A DNA stretch of 64,000 nt from Caldalkalibacillus mannanilyticus JCM 10596 (GCF_000615945.1 NZ_BAMO01000010.1:39426-103425); one strand, 5' to 3'. Counted from the stretch's first letter, positions 38,680 through 48,099 are shown. Made by a program: numbers and translations. Notes: a model not told the origin generated them from the sequence alone.

Positions 38680-39579
38680 ATTCAAGCCGAGGATCAGCAA
38701 CATAAGCTATATTTCAGCGTTACGAAAGATGAAGAAGGCTTACTGCGAGATTTCTTAATTCAGCATAAGAAAATATCGAGGAAAAGCTTAAGCAGTATCA
38801 AACATGCAGGACATATTCTAGTCAATGGATTTCATGCTACAGTACGAAAAATAGTGGTAGAAGGGGATCAGGTGGAGGTTTGGTTTCCTGTAGAAGAGGG
38901 TAGTCATTACTTAATGCCTGAACCCGTTCCTCTAGATATTTTACATGAGGATCAGGATATTCTTATTGTCAATAAACAAGCTGATCTCTGTGTTCATCCA
39001 ACTTTTTCACAAAAAAATGGGACTCTTGCCAATGGAATCATGTATTACTGGCAGCAAAAGGGGTTGACCCGAACCTTCCATGCGGTGAATCGTTTGGATC
39101 GAGATACAACAGGGATCGTGCTGTTGGCACAGCATCGTTTTAGCCATCAACAGCTTTCCATTCAGCAAAAACAGGGTCAGATTGAAAGAAGATACTATGC
39201 TTTGGTGCATGGCATAATGGAGTGTAATGAAGGCGTGATTGAGGCACCGATTGGTCGGAATCCCCATTCCATTGTGGCGAGAGAAGTACGAGAAGATGGT
39301 CAATCTGCTACAACAAGATATTGGGTTAAGAAACGGTTTGATCAATATACCTGGATAGAATTAAAGCTAGAAACAGGTCGGACTCATCAAATTAGGGTTC
39401 ACTTAAGCTACTTAGGTCATCCTTTGCTAGGTGATGATCTGTATGGTGGTACAAAAGAAAAAATGAAGAGGCAGGCTCTTCATTCGTATTATACTCGTTT
39501 TTTTCATCCTACATCTGGGCAATCCCTATGCTATGAAGCTGAAATACCTGCGGATATGAAGAGCTTGCTTGATGGATAA
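38680..39579 (+). CDS. yjbO: RluD-family 23S rRNA pseudouridine synthase YjbO, apparent ATT start
   Basis: ~299 residues. An S4 RNA-binding domain (LLRDFLIQHKKISRKSLSS...ILVNG) is followed by the pseudouridine synthase domain with catalytic Asp in NRLDRDTTGIVLLA, then GRTHQIRVHLSYLGHPLLGD. An AAGGAGG ribosome site is followed eight bases later by ATT (38680); the frame has a stop at 38662 and no NTG codon between. An internal GTG at 38854 would delete the S4 domain. Either ATT is the start, as in infC, or an ATG was misread. Confidence 0.85.
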   Translation: MQAEDQQHKLYFSVTKDEEGLLRDFLIQHKKISRKSLSSIKHAGHILVNGFHATVRKIVVEGDQVEVWFPVEEGSHYLMPEPVPLDILHEDQDILIVNKQADLCVHPTFSQKNGTLANGIMYYWQQKGLTRTFHAVNRLDRDTTGIVLLAQHRFSHQQLSIQQKQGQIERRYYALVHGIMECNEGVIEAPIGRNPHSIVAREVREDGQSATTRYWVKKRFDQYTWIELKLETGRTHQIRVHLSYLGHPLLGDDLYGGTKEKMKRQALHSYYTRFFHPTSGQSLCYEAEIPADMKSLLDG

Positions 39580-39626
39580 AAGCACGCTCATCCACGACCA
39601 CTCAAATGAATAGGAAGGACGAGGAT

Positions 39627-40376
39627 TTAAGCAAATGTTGATTTTGGTTCCAGTCGGAATTTTTCTTCGACATAAGGCATGCTTGATGGAACCCTTTCAA
39701 AGCTAAGCTCTGGATATCGTAATCCAGTTAAATAGCCTCCGAATACACACCCCGTATCAATGTTGACGGTTTTGTTCACAAATCTTGGCTGCTTGACAGG
39801 AGAATGTCCATAGACAATTAGGCTTTCTCCTGAATAGTTTTGTGCCCAGTCCTTACGGATAGGGAAGCCTGTTTCATCTGTTTCCCCTGTAATATCTCCA
39901 TATAGACAGAAGGTTTTCACTCTACTATTGTTCTTTCCAATGAGGTCTTGCCGAATCCCTGCATGACTAACAATTAAATTCCCCTCATCTAATACTAAAT
40001 AGAGCGGAGAGGTTTCAACAAGATGAATAAAATCTTTCTTGATTTGTTGCTTCGTCTTAGCTGAAACCCTCGATAATTCAGCAACCGTGGTTTCAAGACC
40101 ATGAGTCACTTGAACATTCCGTCCCAAGAACAAACGATATAGCTTATCACAATGATTTCCCGGGACATATAAGGCTTGATTCTTTTGAACCAACTTGGTT
40201 ACTAGCTGTAATACAGGGATCGATTTAGGACCTCGATCTGTTAAATCTCCAACAAAAACAAGCTTTCTGCCTTGCGGATGAGTGTATCCTTCGCTTTCCT
40301 CAACAAACCCTAGTTGATCCAAGAGCTTCAATAATTCTTCATAACAGCCATGGATATCACCAACAATATCGTACAT
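39627..40376 (-). CDS. prpE: Metallophosphatase PrpE (YjbP)
   Basis: 249 residues; ATG 40376 with AAGGAGGG upstream. A calcineurin-like phosphoesterase: [53 protein letters not shown] supply the two-metal site. B. subtilis PrpE hydrolyses symmetrical Ap4A and has protein tyrosine phosphatase activity. Next gene on the strand (rodA) lies upstream with a ~90-bp gap. Confidence 0.92.
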   Translation of the reverse strand: MYDIVGDIHGCYEELLKLLDQLGFVEESEGYTHPQGRKLVFVGDLTDRGPKSIPVLQLVTKLVQKNQALYVPGNHCDKLYRLFLGRNVQVTHGLETTVAELSRVSAKTKQQIKKDFIHLVETSPLYLVLDEGNLIVSHAGIRQDLIGKNNSRVKTFCLYGDITGETDETGFPIRKDWAQNYSGESLIVYGHSPVKQPRFVNKTVNIDTGCVFGGYLTGLRYPELSFERVPSSMPYVEEKFRLEPKSTFA

Positions 40377-40468
40377 TCGTACCCTCCTTATGTTTGAAAA
40401 TGGAGTTTGGGACATACTTACAAAATAGCACATATTTATGGATATGAATAGCATAACCGTAAATATTC

Positions 40469-41620
40469 TTAATCAAACATATAGGTTTTGGTTCTCATTG
40501 ATATATTCAATACGATTCCTATGGCAATCATGTTGGTTAGTAGAGCACTTCCTCCATAGCTTATAAACGGGAGAGCTAATCCAGTAATCGGCATTAGACC
40601 TATGGTCATCGCGATATTCTGAAAGATTTGAAAGACAAGCATTCCGATGATTCCTGCGACGATATACGAACCAAAGACATCATTACACGTTAGAGCAATC
40701 TGGACAAGACGATAGATCAGAATAAAATAGACTGAAATTAAGATACTTGCTCCAATAAACCCAAATTCCTCTCCGATAATGGCAAAGATAAAATCGGTGT
40801 GTACCTCAGGAATCCATCCACCTTGTGCCTGGGAGCCTTGTGTTAAGCCTTTTCCAGTTAATTGTCCTGACCCAATAGCTAGCAAGGCTTGTAATAGCTG
40901 ATACCCAAATAGATCAGAGTGTGCTTCTGGGTCCAGCCAGCCGTAGATCCTTGCCATTTGGTGATTTTCAACAAATTTGCTGAAAAGGTCAAAGTTGACA
41001 AAGTATAAGACGACCAACCCAGCGAGAAGCAAAATACCCATAATGGTTAGCAAAAACAAAAGTCTCCAGGAGATGCCTCCCACAAGAAGCATTGTAGCGA
41101 CAATACAGATTAGAACAAGAGCTGTTCCTAAGTCAGGTTGTTTTAAGATGAGGAAAAACGGCAAAATAGAAAATGCAGCGATTTTTCCTGTTAAGACAAG
41201 ATCTTGCTGGAATGATTTTTCTTCCATTGTTTCTTGGAACTTTGTTAGAAAATGAGCAATAAGAATCACCAAGAAAATTTTCATAAACTCTGAAGGCTGT
41301 AGCTTAAAGCTTCCGATCAATATCCAGCGTTGTGCCCCGTTTGTGATATTTCCAAAAAACTCAACAAATATTAGCAAGGCAATACCTATACCATATAAGG
41401 GCAGAGATAGCTCTTTTAAACGACGGTAATCAATCAAAAGAATGACCCCGATTAATATGAATCCCAAGACATAGAACATTAGTTGCTTTTTGACAAACGA
41501 GAGAGAGTCTGTGGCACCAGTGGCACTATAAACAGAAACTAAACTAATGATGGCAAGAATGAAAATAATGAAGACTAATCCATAATCGATTTGTTGTAAG
41601 TAGCTTTTTTCTTTTTCCAT
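40469..41620 (-). CDS. rodA: SEDS peptidoglycan polymerase (RodA/FtsW family)
   Basis: ~383 residues with ten transmembrane segments. Signature near the C-terminus is [19 protein letters not shown], and the catalytic Asp of SEDS glycosyltransferases is in [19 protein letters not shown]. It polymerises lipid II for elongation (RodA) or division/spore cortex (FtsW/SpoVE); the N-terminal [21 protein letters not shown] and length fit RodA best. ATG 41620 is chosen because GAGGA is six bases before it. Confidence 0.88.
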   Translation of the reverse strand: MEKEKSYLQQIDYGLVFIIFILAIISLVSVYSATGATDSLSFVKKQLMFYVLGFILIGVILLIDYRRLKELSLPLYGIGIALLIFVEFFGNITNGAQRWILIGSFKLQPSEFMKIFLVILIAHFLTKFQETMEEKSFQQDLVLTGKIAAFSILPFFLILKQPDLGTALVLICIVATMLLVGGISWRLLFLLTIMGILLLAGLVVLYFVNFDLFSKFVENHQMARIYGWLDPEAHSDLFGYQLLQALLAIGSGQLTGKGLTQGSQAQGGWIPEVHTDFIFAIIGEEFGFIGASILISVYFILIYRLVQIALTCNDVFGSYIVAGIIGMLVFQIFQNIAMTIGLMPITGLALPFISYGGSALLTNMIAIGIVLNISMRTKTYMFD

Positions 41621-41762
41621 ATTCATTCCTCAAATACTTTATTTTACATAGCCCTTCCTCATGTTAAAGTAAACATCTAAGAAAAGACCTATACATGAAT
41701 CATATAATAAAATAAAAAGATAGGCTAGCAACTTGTTTATAAAAGATGATATAATATCAGAA

Positions 41763-41779
41763 TTAGGACCAGATACTAA
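41763..41779. promoter_or_regulatory. FapR-type operator upstream of fabI
   Basis: TTAGGACCAGATACTAA matches the FapR palindrome (TTAGTACC...TACTAA) except one base. It lies just after a TATAAT (41750-41755), where a repressor would block initiation. fabI is a FapR target in B. subtilis. Confidence 0.75.
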
Positions 41780-41817
41780 TACCTATGAACGCTTGATCTA
41801 AACTAGGAGGTTATTTC

Positions 41818-42594
41818 ATGAATCAATTATTAGCTGGAAAAACATATGTTATTATGGGTGTTGCCAATAAGAGAAGCATTGCGTGGGCTATTTCTAAAGC
41901 TCTACATGCATCTGGAGCAAGACTGATTTTTACATATCAAGGACGAGTAGAGGATAATGTGAAAGAATTAGCGGCAACACTGGAAAGAGACGATTCGTTG
42001 TTCTTATCCTGTGATGTATCAAGTGATGAGGATATCGCAAATACCTTTGCCAAGATCAAGGAACAAGTGGGCGTCATTCACGGCATCGCGCACTGTATTG
42101 CTTTTGCTAAAACAGAGGAGCTTGAAGGAGAATTTGTCAACACTTCACGTGATGGTTTCCAACTGGCTCATGATATCAGTGCGTACTCTCTTGTCGCCGT
42201 CACCAAAGCAGCAAAAGACCTTATGGTTGAAGGTGGAAGTATTGTTACTCTGACCTATCTCGGTGGAGAGAGAGTGGTGACGAACTATAATGTGATGGGA
42301 GTCGCTAAGGCAGCACTAGATGCTTCTGTAAAATATTTAGCGAATGATTTAGGAAAATACGATATTCGAGTGAATGCGATTTCGGCGGGACCGATTCGTA
42401 CTTTGGCAGCAAAAGGAATTAAAGATTTTAACCTTATATTACGTACGATTGAAGAAAATGCTCCTCTACGCAGAACGGTTTCAGTTGAGGAAGTTGGAGA
42501 TACGGCTCTTTTCTTATTCAGTCACCTTTCTAGAGGGATTACTGGGGAAATTCTTCATGTTGATGCAGGGTATAATATTCTTGGACTTAGCTAA
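41818..42594 (+). CDS. fabI: Enoyl-[acyl-carrier-protein] reductase FabI
   Basis: 258 residues of the SDR fold reducing enoyl-ACP in fatty acid synthesis. NAD loop MGVANKRSIAWAISKAL; catalytic Tyr and Lys in NYNVMGVAKAALDAS (Tyr-X6-Lys); downstream ISAGPIRTLAAKGI. AGGAGG precedes the ATG. Malonyl-CoA control through the FapR box upstream is expected. Single gene. Confidence 0.95.
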   Translation: MNQLLAGKTYVIMGVANKRSIAWAISKALHASGARLIFTYQGRVEDNVKELAATLERDDSLFLSCDVSSDEDIANTFAKIKEQVGVIHGIAHCIAFAKTEELEGEFVNTSRDGFQLAHDISAYSLVAVTKAAKDLMVEGGSIVTLTYLGGERVVTNYNVMGVAKAALDASVKYLANDLGKYDIRVNAISAGPIRTLAAKGIKDFNLILRTIEENAPLRRTVSVEEVGDTALFLFSHLSRGITGEILHVDAGYNILGLS

Positions 42595-42668
42595 AAAAAC
42601 CTTTCCTTTTATTAGCAAGACGCGATATAATATATAGTAAGAAGGGTTCTATTATGGAGGTGAGTGAG

Positions 42669-42866
42669 ATGGGCTATATCCCACCGTATATTCCAGATAC
42701 GTATCTTCTTCATATTAGGCAGATTTCTAATGATAGTCATGCGATTAAGAAGGTAGAAGAGGTTTCAAGTAAAAACATTGATGTCCATCACCAAAATAAA
42801 CCTTTTTATCCTAAACCGTATAAGACTCATGATGGAAAAGGAAACTTGTTTGATCAATATGTATGA
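42669..42866 (+). CDS. Small Tyr/His-rich protein, unknown (65 aa)
   Basis: ATG 42669 with GGAGGTGAG six bases upstream; MGYIPPYIPDTYLLHIRQI at the start. Many His, Tyr and Pro residues and a polar C-terminus (DGKGNLFDQYV). It has a look of small spore-coat-type proteins but no family is recognised. A terminator follows closely. Confidence 0.55.
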   Translation: MGYIPPYIPDTYLLHIRQISNDSHAIKKVEEVSSKNIDVHHQNKPFYPKPYKTHDGKGNLFDQYV

Positions 42867-42904
42867 TATGCGAATAGATAGATTGAATGGTACAATGATT
42901 CATG

Positions 42905-42933
42905 TGAAGGCCTCTTGCTAGAGGTCTTTTTTC
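42905..42933 (+). terminator. Rho-independent terminator before the GDPD gene
   Basis: The stem AGGCCTCT / AGAGGTCT (G-T pairs) is followed by a T6 run. Confidence 0.75.
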
Positions 42934-42951
42934 TTGAAGGGGAGGAGTAGA

Positions 42952-43923
42952 GTGGAATCGCGAATTAATCAGGCACCACCTATTTATAGAGTGAAGAAAA
43001 AAAAGAATGTAAAATGGAAGTGGCTGTGGATCGTTTTAGGTGTCTTAGTCTTATGCTATCTTGCTTTATTCTTGTTGGTTACTCCAGCTAGACCTGCCGT
43101 CCCCGTTTTCCAAGGGGATGCTCCATTGGTCATCGCTCATCGTGGAGGGGCAGCTCTTGCTCCGGAAAATACTCTAGTTGCTTTCGACAAAGCAAGATCG
43201 CTGGGTGTGGATATGATTGAATTTGATGTTCGGATGACGAAGGATGGTCATTTGATTGTGATTCATGATGATACCCTAGATAGAACGACTAATGGAAAAG
43301 GGGAAGTGAGTGAACTAACCTTAGCAGAGATCAAAGAGTATGATGCAGCTTATCGGTTTAGTGATGTTAGGAAAAGATATATTTATCGAGGCCAAGGAGT
43401 AAAGGTTCCAACGGTAGAGGAAGTGTTTCAGAAGTTTGGAGATACTCGTATGAGTATAGAGATCAAAGAACCGCTAAAAGACAAAGAGGATCCAGATATT
43501 GAACAAAAGCTTTGGAGTCTAATTGAGCAGTATCAAATGCAGGATAAGGTGGTCATTAGCTCCTTTTCTGATCAAATATTAGCTCGCTTCTTGGAGCATT
43601 CAGGCGGCAAGGTAGCGATGTCTGCTTCGAAACAGGAATTGCAGTCTTTTGTGTTTTATCATAAGCTTTTCTTAAATCGCTTGTATCGTCCCAATACAGA
43701 TGCTTTTCAACTCCCAAGCACACATGGGATCTTTAGTCTGGATGACAAAAGATTAATAAATGGTGCAAAGCGTTTAAATATGGCGATTATCTACTGGACG
43801 ATTAATGAAGAAGAGGAAATGCGCAAGCTGTTAGAGCGAGGCGCAAGCGGGATTATCACAGATCGACCAGACTTATTAATCCGGGTAATAAAAGAGATGG
43901 AGGATCGACATGAAACGAATTGA
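42952..43923 (+). CDS. Membrane-anchored glycerophosphodiester phosphodiesterase
   Basis: ~323 residues from GTG 42952 (AAGGGGAGGAG upstream). One transmembrane helix at ~22-45 (WLWIVLGVLVLCYLALFLL) anchors an extracytoplasmic GDPD TIM barrel: VIAHRGGAALAPENTLVAF holds the catalytic His/Arg/Glu, VIHDDTLDRTTNGKG the second His, and MSIEIKE a metal Glu. It hydrolyses glycerophosphodiesters or teichoic-acid units. The next gene starts inside its 3' end. Confidence 0.9.
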   Translation: MESRINQAPPIYRVKKKKNVKWKWLWIVLGVLVLCYLALFLLVTPARPAVPVFQGDAPLVIAHRGGAALAPENTLVAFDKARSLGVDMIEFDVRMTKDGHLIVIHDDTLDRTTNGKGEVSELTLAEIKEYDAAYRFSDVRKRYIYRGQGVKVPTVEEVFQKFGDTRMSIEIKEPLKDKEDPDIEQKLWSLIEQYQMQDKVVISSFSDQILARFLEHSGGKVAMSASKQELQSFVFYHKLFLNRLYRPNTDAFQLPSTHGIFSLDDKRLINGAKRLNMAIIYWTINEEEEMRKLLERGASGIITDRPDLLIRVIKEMEDRHETN

Positions 43924-44743
43924 TTTGCACACTCATACGACGGCTTCTGATGGAAAATGTTCTCCAAAAGAAAATGTAATGTTAGCAGAAGAGCGGGGGC
44001 TACAGGCGATCGCGATTACGGATCATGACACAGTTGGAGGCATTCAAGAAGCCCTACAGGCAGCAGAACATCTTTCCGTCGAAGTCATTCCAGGGATTGA
44101 GGTTAGTACTTTAATTGAAGGCACTGAAATCCATGTTCTAGGCTATTTTATTGATTTTGAAAATGAAGCATTTAATTCCGAGCTAGCTAAACTTCGAAAA
44201 ACAAGAAATCTCAGAAATGAGATGATGGTGGAGAAGCTTCAAGAGTTAGGAATTGAGATTACGATTGAGGAAGTCAAAGCAAAGCAAAAGAAAAAAGGGG
44301 GGAATGTAGGGCGCCCTCACATTGCCGAAGTATTAATGGAAAAAGGTATAGTGCATGATCTAGCTGAAGCATTTGATGTTTATCTAGGGAAAGAAGGAAA
44401 AGCCTATGTGAACCCTCCAAGGATCTCACCTTTTGAAGGGGTTGCTCTCATCCAAAAATATGGTGGTGTTCCTGTCTTAGCCCATCCAGGATTATATGAT
44501 TATGATGAGCTCATTAAGGAGCTAGTTGAGATTGGATTAAAAGGAATTGAAGTTCATCACCCTGATCATTCTCCTGAAGAAGTGAAGAAATACTCAGAGA
44601 TGGCAAAGGAGTTTCAATTGATTGCAACGGGAGGATCAGATTATCATGGGAAACGTAATGGAGTTGTTTTTCATGGGGATCTAGGTTCTCAACCAATAGA
44701 GTATGAAGTGATTGAGAATTTAAGAGCAGTAAAAAAGAGTTGA
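43910..44743 (+). CDS. PHP-domain phosphoesterase (RNase AM / YciV type)
   Basis: 277 residues. Metal-binding blocks: RIDLHTHTTASDGKCSP, AITDHDTVGGIQEAL, VIPGIEVST, VPVLAHPGLYDYDEL and ATGGSDYHG. This domain arrangement is the YciV/RNase AM family that hydrolyses 3',5'-nucleotides and trims RNA 5' ends. It overlaps the GDPD gene by 14 bases, so the two are co-translated. The stop sits in a terminator hairpin. Confidence 0.88.
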   Translation: MKRIDLHTHTTASDGKCSPKENVMLAEERGLQAIAITDHDTVGGIQEALQAAEHLSVEVIPGIEVSTLIEGTEIHVLGYFIDFENEAFNSELAKLRKTRNLRNEMMVEKLQELGIEITIEEVKAKQKKKGGNVGRPHIAEVLMEKGIVHDLAEAFDVYLGKEGKAYVNPPRISPFEGVALIQKYGGVPVLAHPGLYDYDELIKELVEIGLKGIEVHHPDHSPEEVKKYSEMAKEFQLIATGGSDYHGKRNGVVFHGDLGSQPIEYEVIENLRAVKKS

Positions 44744-44766
44744 TTAGGAGTTCAACTCTTTTTTCA
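44731..44766. terminator. Bidirectional terminator between PHP gene and yjcF
   Basis: The stem AAAAGAGTTG / TCAACTCTTTT carries runs of A and T on either side; the convergent stop codons lie in or beside it. Confidence 0.88.
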
Positions 44767-45193
44767 TTTTTATATGCATTATTCCCGCTTCATCAAAGGG
44801 ATCGGATATGGTGGAATAACCAAGCCTAGAATAGAAACCTTCTGCATGATCCTGAGCGTGAAGCAGGAGGGTCTGTATTCCTTTACTCTTCGCTATCTTT
44901 TCGATATGTTCCATGATCAATTCTCCAAGATGTTGACCGCGCAATTGAGAATCGACACAGATTCGTTCCACTTTAGCTTCTATATCATTAATGATTCGTA
45001 ATCGTCCCGCGCCTACTGGATGATGTTCTCTATTGTAGACAATCACATGCTCTGATTGGTCTTCAAATTCATCGATTTCCATCTCCTCGGGAACTTCCTG
45101 CTCTTGAACGAACACTTTTTTTCGAATCGTAAAGGCATCCTGAATTTCTTGATCATTTGTTGCCTTTTTTATTGTATAGGGTGATATTGTCAT
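44744..45193 (-). CDS. yjcF: GNAT N-acetyltransferase YjcF
   Basis: ~149 residues from ATG 45193. GNAT blocks: FVQEQEVPEEMEIDEFED, HHPVGAGRLRI and the acetyl-CoA loop RICVDSQLRGQHLGELIMEH (Q/R-x-x-G-x-G/L type). Substrate unknown. The yjcF-yjcG-yjcH order and strand match B. subtilis. The stop abuts a bidirectional terminator. Confidence 0.88.
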   Translation of the reverse strand: MTISPYTIKKATNDQEIQDAFTIRKKVFVQEQEVPEEMEIDEFEDQSEHVIVYNREHHPVGAGRLRIINDIEAKVERICVDSQLRGQHLGELIMEHIEKIAKSKGIQTLLLHAQDHAEGFYSRLGYSTISDPFDEAGIMHIKMKKELNS

Positions 45194-45200
45194 GATCCTT

Positions 45201-45713
45201 TCAGCCTCCAAGGTTAAAGGATTGATGGATGGTCCATGTTTGGTTTTCTAATTGATACAGCAGATGAAAGCGATCTACCAAGAAAGTAAAATGAAACGGA
45301 TTCATTTTAAGGCGGTTGTAAATATCATGCAACTCATCATCAGGCATTTGTTGTCCAATTGTAATGTGAGGGACGAAGGCATACTTTCTTTCATGCTGAA
45401 GCATAGGTGGTTTATGGAGATCCACATGAAGTTGAGTTAGACTGGGATGATCCTGTAATGCCATATAAATCACGTTATTTGTTGGATGGAAATGACTAAT
45501 CTTATGAACCTCGACCTCAAAAGGAGACGATGAGCTCGCAATTTCCTGAAGATCCTTCACAATGGCAGGAAGATCTTCTTTGGAGGCTTCGAAGGACTCT
45601 TTAAGAGTAATATGAGGTGAGAGCAAAGCATAATGAGGATCATATCTCTTCCGGTAATCATTTGCTAAATCTTGAATTTCTTTGGTGGGGAAAATAACGA
45701 TTCCTAATTTCAT
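45201..45713 (-). CDS. yjcG: 2H phosphoesterase / RNA ligase-like protein YjcG
   Basis: 170 residues; ATG 45713 with AGGAGG upstream. The two His-x-Thr motifs of the 2H family are SPHITLKES and VPHITIGQQ. Related enzymes hydrolyse or ligate 2',5'-phosphodiesters; the substrate of YjcG is unknown. Sits between yjcH and yjcF with short gaps, forming one operon. Confidence 0.92.
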   Translation of the reverse strand: MKLGIVIFPTKEIQDLANDYRKRYDPHYALLSPHITLKESFEASKEDLPAIVKDLQEIASSSSPFEVEVHKISHFHPTNNVIYMALQDHPSLTQLHVDLHKPPMLQHERKYAFVPHITIGQQMPDDELHDIYNRLKMNPFHFTFLVDRFHLLYQLENQTWTIHQSFNLGG

Positions 45714-45755
45714 AAAAATTCCTCCTAAATTCAATATAGAAATTAGATGATGCAA

Positions 45756-46487
45756 CTATCTCCATAACACATTCAATGCGTGAGGGAGATCCTCCTGCCA
45801 GAGTGCCCAAGTATGATCTCCTGTATATTCTTTATAATGAAGCGGAATTCCTTTTTTCTGAATGGCTTCTTTGCATTGGCGGTTTAGCGCAACCAAATCT
45901 AGATTCCCTGCCGAGGTCTTGACACTTGTTTCAAGGGTCCCAATACTCAGATAGAGTTGCAATAAATCAGGGGATGCAGAAAATTGTTGGATCCGTTCTA
46001 TGGTTCCACCGTAAAAAGCACCTGACTGTGAGATGACATGACGGAAGGTGTGAGGGTATTGCAGAGCAATTTCCATAGAGATGGTTCCTCCTAAGCTTTC
46101 ACCCATGATGGCTCTGGCTCCACTTATCGGATTAGTGGCATAGTTCTGATCCATATGCGAAACCAGCTCTTCGGCGAAGAAACGCTTGTACTCTTCGTGT
46201 CTAGAACCTCTAGGATGATAACGAACGAGTCTTTCGCGTGTGCTCGATACAGGTACAGCGACAACAACGCATTTATCGATTTGTTGTTGTTCAATAAGGC
46301 GATCTAGAGTGGTAGCTAATTTTCCTAGAGTGAAGTAGTCCTGACCATCTTGAACATAAAGAACGGGATATGTATACAATTTCGAATAGTTATAGGGTAG
46401 GTAAACCATGATAGGAATATGTTGAGCAAGCTGTCGACTTAAAACAATATCATCTATTATTGTGCCCTTTTTCTCCATTAATAACAT
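45756..46487 (-). CDS. yjcH: Esterase-D-like alpha/beta hydrolase YjcH
   Basis: 243 residues. Nucleophile elbow GESLGGTISM (Ser), oxyanion region LYVQDGQDYFTLGKL, and a C-terminal His in TGDHTWALW. A cytoplasmic esterase similar to Fes/enterochelin-esterase-type proteins but without a siderophore gene nearby. First gene of the yjcHGF unit on this strand; GGAGG is seven bases before the ATG. Confidence 0.9.
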   Translation of the reverse strand: MLLMEKKGTIIDDIVLSRQLAQHIPIMVYLPYNYSKLYTYPVLYVQDGQDYFTLGKLATTLDRLIEQQQIDKCVVVAVPVSSTRERLVRYHPRGSRHEEYKRFFAEELVSHMDQNYATNPISGARAIMGESLGGTISMEIALQYPHTFRHVISQSGAFYGGTIERIQQFSASPDLLQLYLSIGTLETSVKTSAGNLDLVALNRQCKEAIQKKGIPLHYKEYTGDHTWALWQEDLPHALNVLWR

Positions 46488-46628
46488 TCAACTGCCTCCA
46501 TCTATAGTTAAGATTTACCAACCCTATTTTACCATAGAATCAGGATTTCAACTCCTGTTTTTCATGTAAGTGTGTTAAAATGGAAGCACTAGAAACATTA
46601 GATGCATAAGCTGAAGGGGAGAAGAGAG

Positions 46629-47168
46629 ATGAAGAAAAAACAAGTTCATAGCCGAGACGTAAAAAAAGCTGCTATTCAAAAATTGATTGAACGTGGTGTA
46701 CAAATATCAGATATTGCAGAGATTGTCCATTTAATGCAGGCCCCTTATTCTCCTGATTTACAAATGATTACTTGTGTCCAGTCTGTAGAAGCTGTGCTAG
46801 AAAAAAGAGAGATTCAGCATGCGATATTAGTTGGTGTTGAGTTAGATGTTTTGGCAGAAAAAAGAATGCTCTCAGAGCCGCTTCAGAGCATTGTAGAGTC
46901 CGATGAAGGATTGTTTGGCTGTGATGAAACGCTTGCCCTTGGATCTGTGTTTGGCTACGGAAGTATTGCTGTAACCACCTTTGGGCATTTAGATAAACAA
47001 AAAATAGGAATAGTGAAGAAGCTTGATACCAAAGTAGGAGAACAAGTTCATACTTTTCTAGATGATATCGTTTGTAGTATCGCTGCGAGTGCCTCAAGCC
47101 GTTTGGCTCATCGTCTTCGTGATGCTGAAGAAGCTGAGATGGATCGTGAGGATGAACAGGCAGGATAA
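46629..47168 (+). CDS. Phosphatidylglycerophosphatase A-like protein YutG
   Basis: 179 residues. The PgpA-fold family signature appears as FGCDETLALGSVFGYGSIAV, with a preceding helical region (AAIQKLIERGVQISDIAEIV) and acidic tail. Gram-positive YutG-like proteins are soluble, lacking the transmembrane helices of E. coli PgpA, as seen here. The substrate is proposed to be a phospholipid phosphate but is not established. ATG 46629 follows AAGGGGAG. Confidence 0.8.
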   Translation: MKKKQVHSRDVKKAAIQKLIERGVQISDIAEIVHLMQAPYSPDLQMITCVQSVEAVLEKREIQHAILVGVELDVLAEKRMLSEPLQSIVESDEGLFGCDETLALGSVFGYGSIAVTTFGHLDKQKIGIVKKLDTKVGEQVHTFLDDIVCSIAASASSRLAHRLRDAEEAEMDREDEQAG

Positions 47169-47253
47169 AGGAGTGAATGATCCTCAGCGAAAATGGTAAA
47201 ACTTATATCAGTATATAGCTCATTGATTACTAATGGAGGAGAGTTTGTGGATC

Positions 47254-47424
47254 ATGAATTGGATATACTGGGCTAAGTTATACGATACGAAATTCCAAGC
47301 CAACTGCTTACGAGTAAGAATGGAGCAAGATTGGTGGATTCGCGGATATGAATCGCCTGAGGAAGTTGAGGTTTTTCGAGTCAGAAGTGGTAAATATGGA
47401 GTTCGTTTTAGCTGGGACGCATAA
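47254..47424 (+). CDS. Small Trp/Tyr-rich protein, unknown (56 aa)
   Basis: MNWIYWAKLYDTKFQANCL then WWIRGYESPEEVEVF; ends VRFSWDA. GGAGGAG lies 12 bases before this ATG; an earlier TTG (47245) or ATG (47233) in the same frame is possible. Aromatic-rich, no family recognised. A hairpin with a weak T-tail overlaps the stop. Confidence 0.5.
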   Translation: MNWIYWAKLYDTKFQANCLRVRMEQDWWIRGYESPEEVEVFRVRSGKYGVRFSWDA

Positions 47425-47438
47425 GTCTCAGCTATTTT
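47409..47438 (+). terminator. Weak terminator at the end of the small Trp-rich gene
   Basis: The stem TAGCTGGGAC / GTCTCAGCTA (one G-T pair) is followed by only four Ts. Confidence 0.5.
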
Positions 47439-47463
47439 CAGTCTTCGCTCTAGTGCACCATCC

Positions 47464-47919
47464 TCAAACGGTTACTTCAGTCCTCACCTCAATGATTTTG
47501 GAAAAGCCTTCTTCCTTCGTCACCTCTTGATAATGCTGAGCCATTTCTTCGATCACGGAAAGAAGGTCCTTTTGGTTTGTTAGGATGGCGCGCTGCTTGC
47601 AAACTTCTTTATCTGTTTTGACGACAATGGCGATAGTCTCATATTGGTATTGTTGAGCAAGCTGAAGCAACACTTTTCGGCGCTTTCTGGTCGTATTGGT
47701 TTCGTCGATCACAATATCTACTCCTTGTTGAAATAAGGCTTCCAGCATGATCTTTCTAAATGCCCAGACCTCCCCTTCTTTTTCAGGCAAGTGACGTTTT
47801 CCGTGAATCAGGAGCCTTAACTGATCTGCTGAAACCTTGGTCACCTCTGGAAAGTTTTCTTTTACATAGGTCGATTTTCCCGAGCGAGGAAGTGCAACCA
47901 TAATATATAGCTTATGCAT
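47464..47919 (-). CDS. P-loop kinase, polynucleotide-kinase-like
   Basis: 151 residues; ATG 47919 with AAAGGAGC upstream. Walker A VALPRSGKSTYVKE, Walker B VDIVIDETNTTRKRR, lid region KQRAILTNQKD. Resembles the AAA_33 family (T4 polynucleotide kinase N-terminal domain and related small-molecule kinases). Substrate unknown. The first gene leftward of the tRNA-Val/attL junction. Confidence 0.8.
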   Translation of the reverse strand: MHKLYIMVALPRSGKSTYVKENFPEVTKVSADQLRLLIHGKRHLPEKEGEVWAFRKIMLEALFQQGVDIVIDETNTTRKRRKVLLQLAQQYQYETIAIVVKTDKEVCKQRAILTNQKDLLSVIEEMAQHYQEVTKEEGFSKIIEVRTEVTV

Positions 47920-48020
47920 GTTAGAAGCTCCTTTTATTTTCAAAATTCACTACTTTGCCATTGACATTTAGAACACGAATATGATACATTACTATTATCG
48001 CTCAGAAAAATTAATATTAT

Positions 48021-48096
48021 GACTCGGTAGCTCAGTTGGGAGAGCACCATCTTGACAGGGTGGGGGTCGCTGGTTCGAACCCAGTCCGAGTCACCA
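48021..48096 (+). tRNA. tRNA-Val (anticodon GAC)
   Basis: A complete cloverleaf: acceptor GACTCGG/CCGAGTC, D-stem GCTC/GAGC, anticodon stem CCATC/GGTGG with loop TTGACAG (anticodon GAC), T-arm GCTGG-TTCGAAC-CCAGT, encoded CCA. It reads GUC/GUU valine codons. Its 3' part is duplicated at 63680, marking it as the integration target of the adjoining element. Confidence 0.97.
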
Positions 48097-48099
48097 TAC
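48052..48099 (+). repeat. attL: direct repeat inside tRNA-Val
   Basis: 48 bases from the anticodon loop through CCA plus TAC. They recur at 63680-63727 with one substitution (C at 48082, T at 63710). The integrase genes lie directly downstream. Confidence 0.9.
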
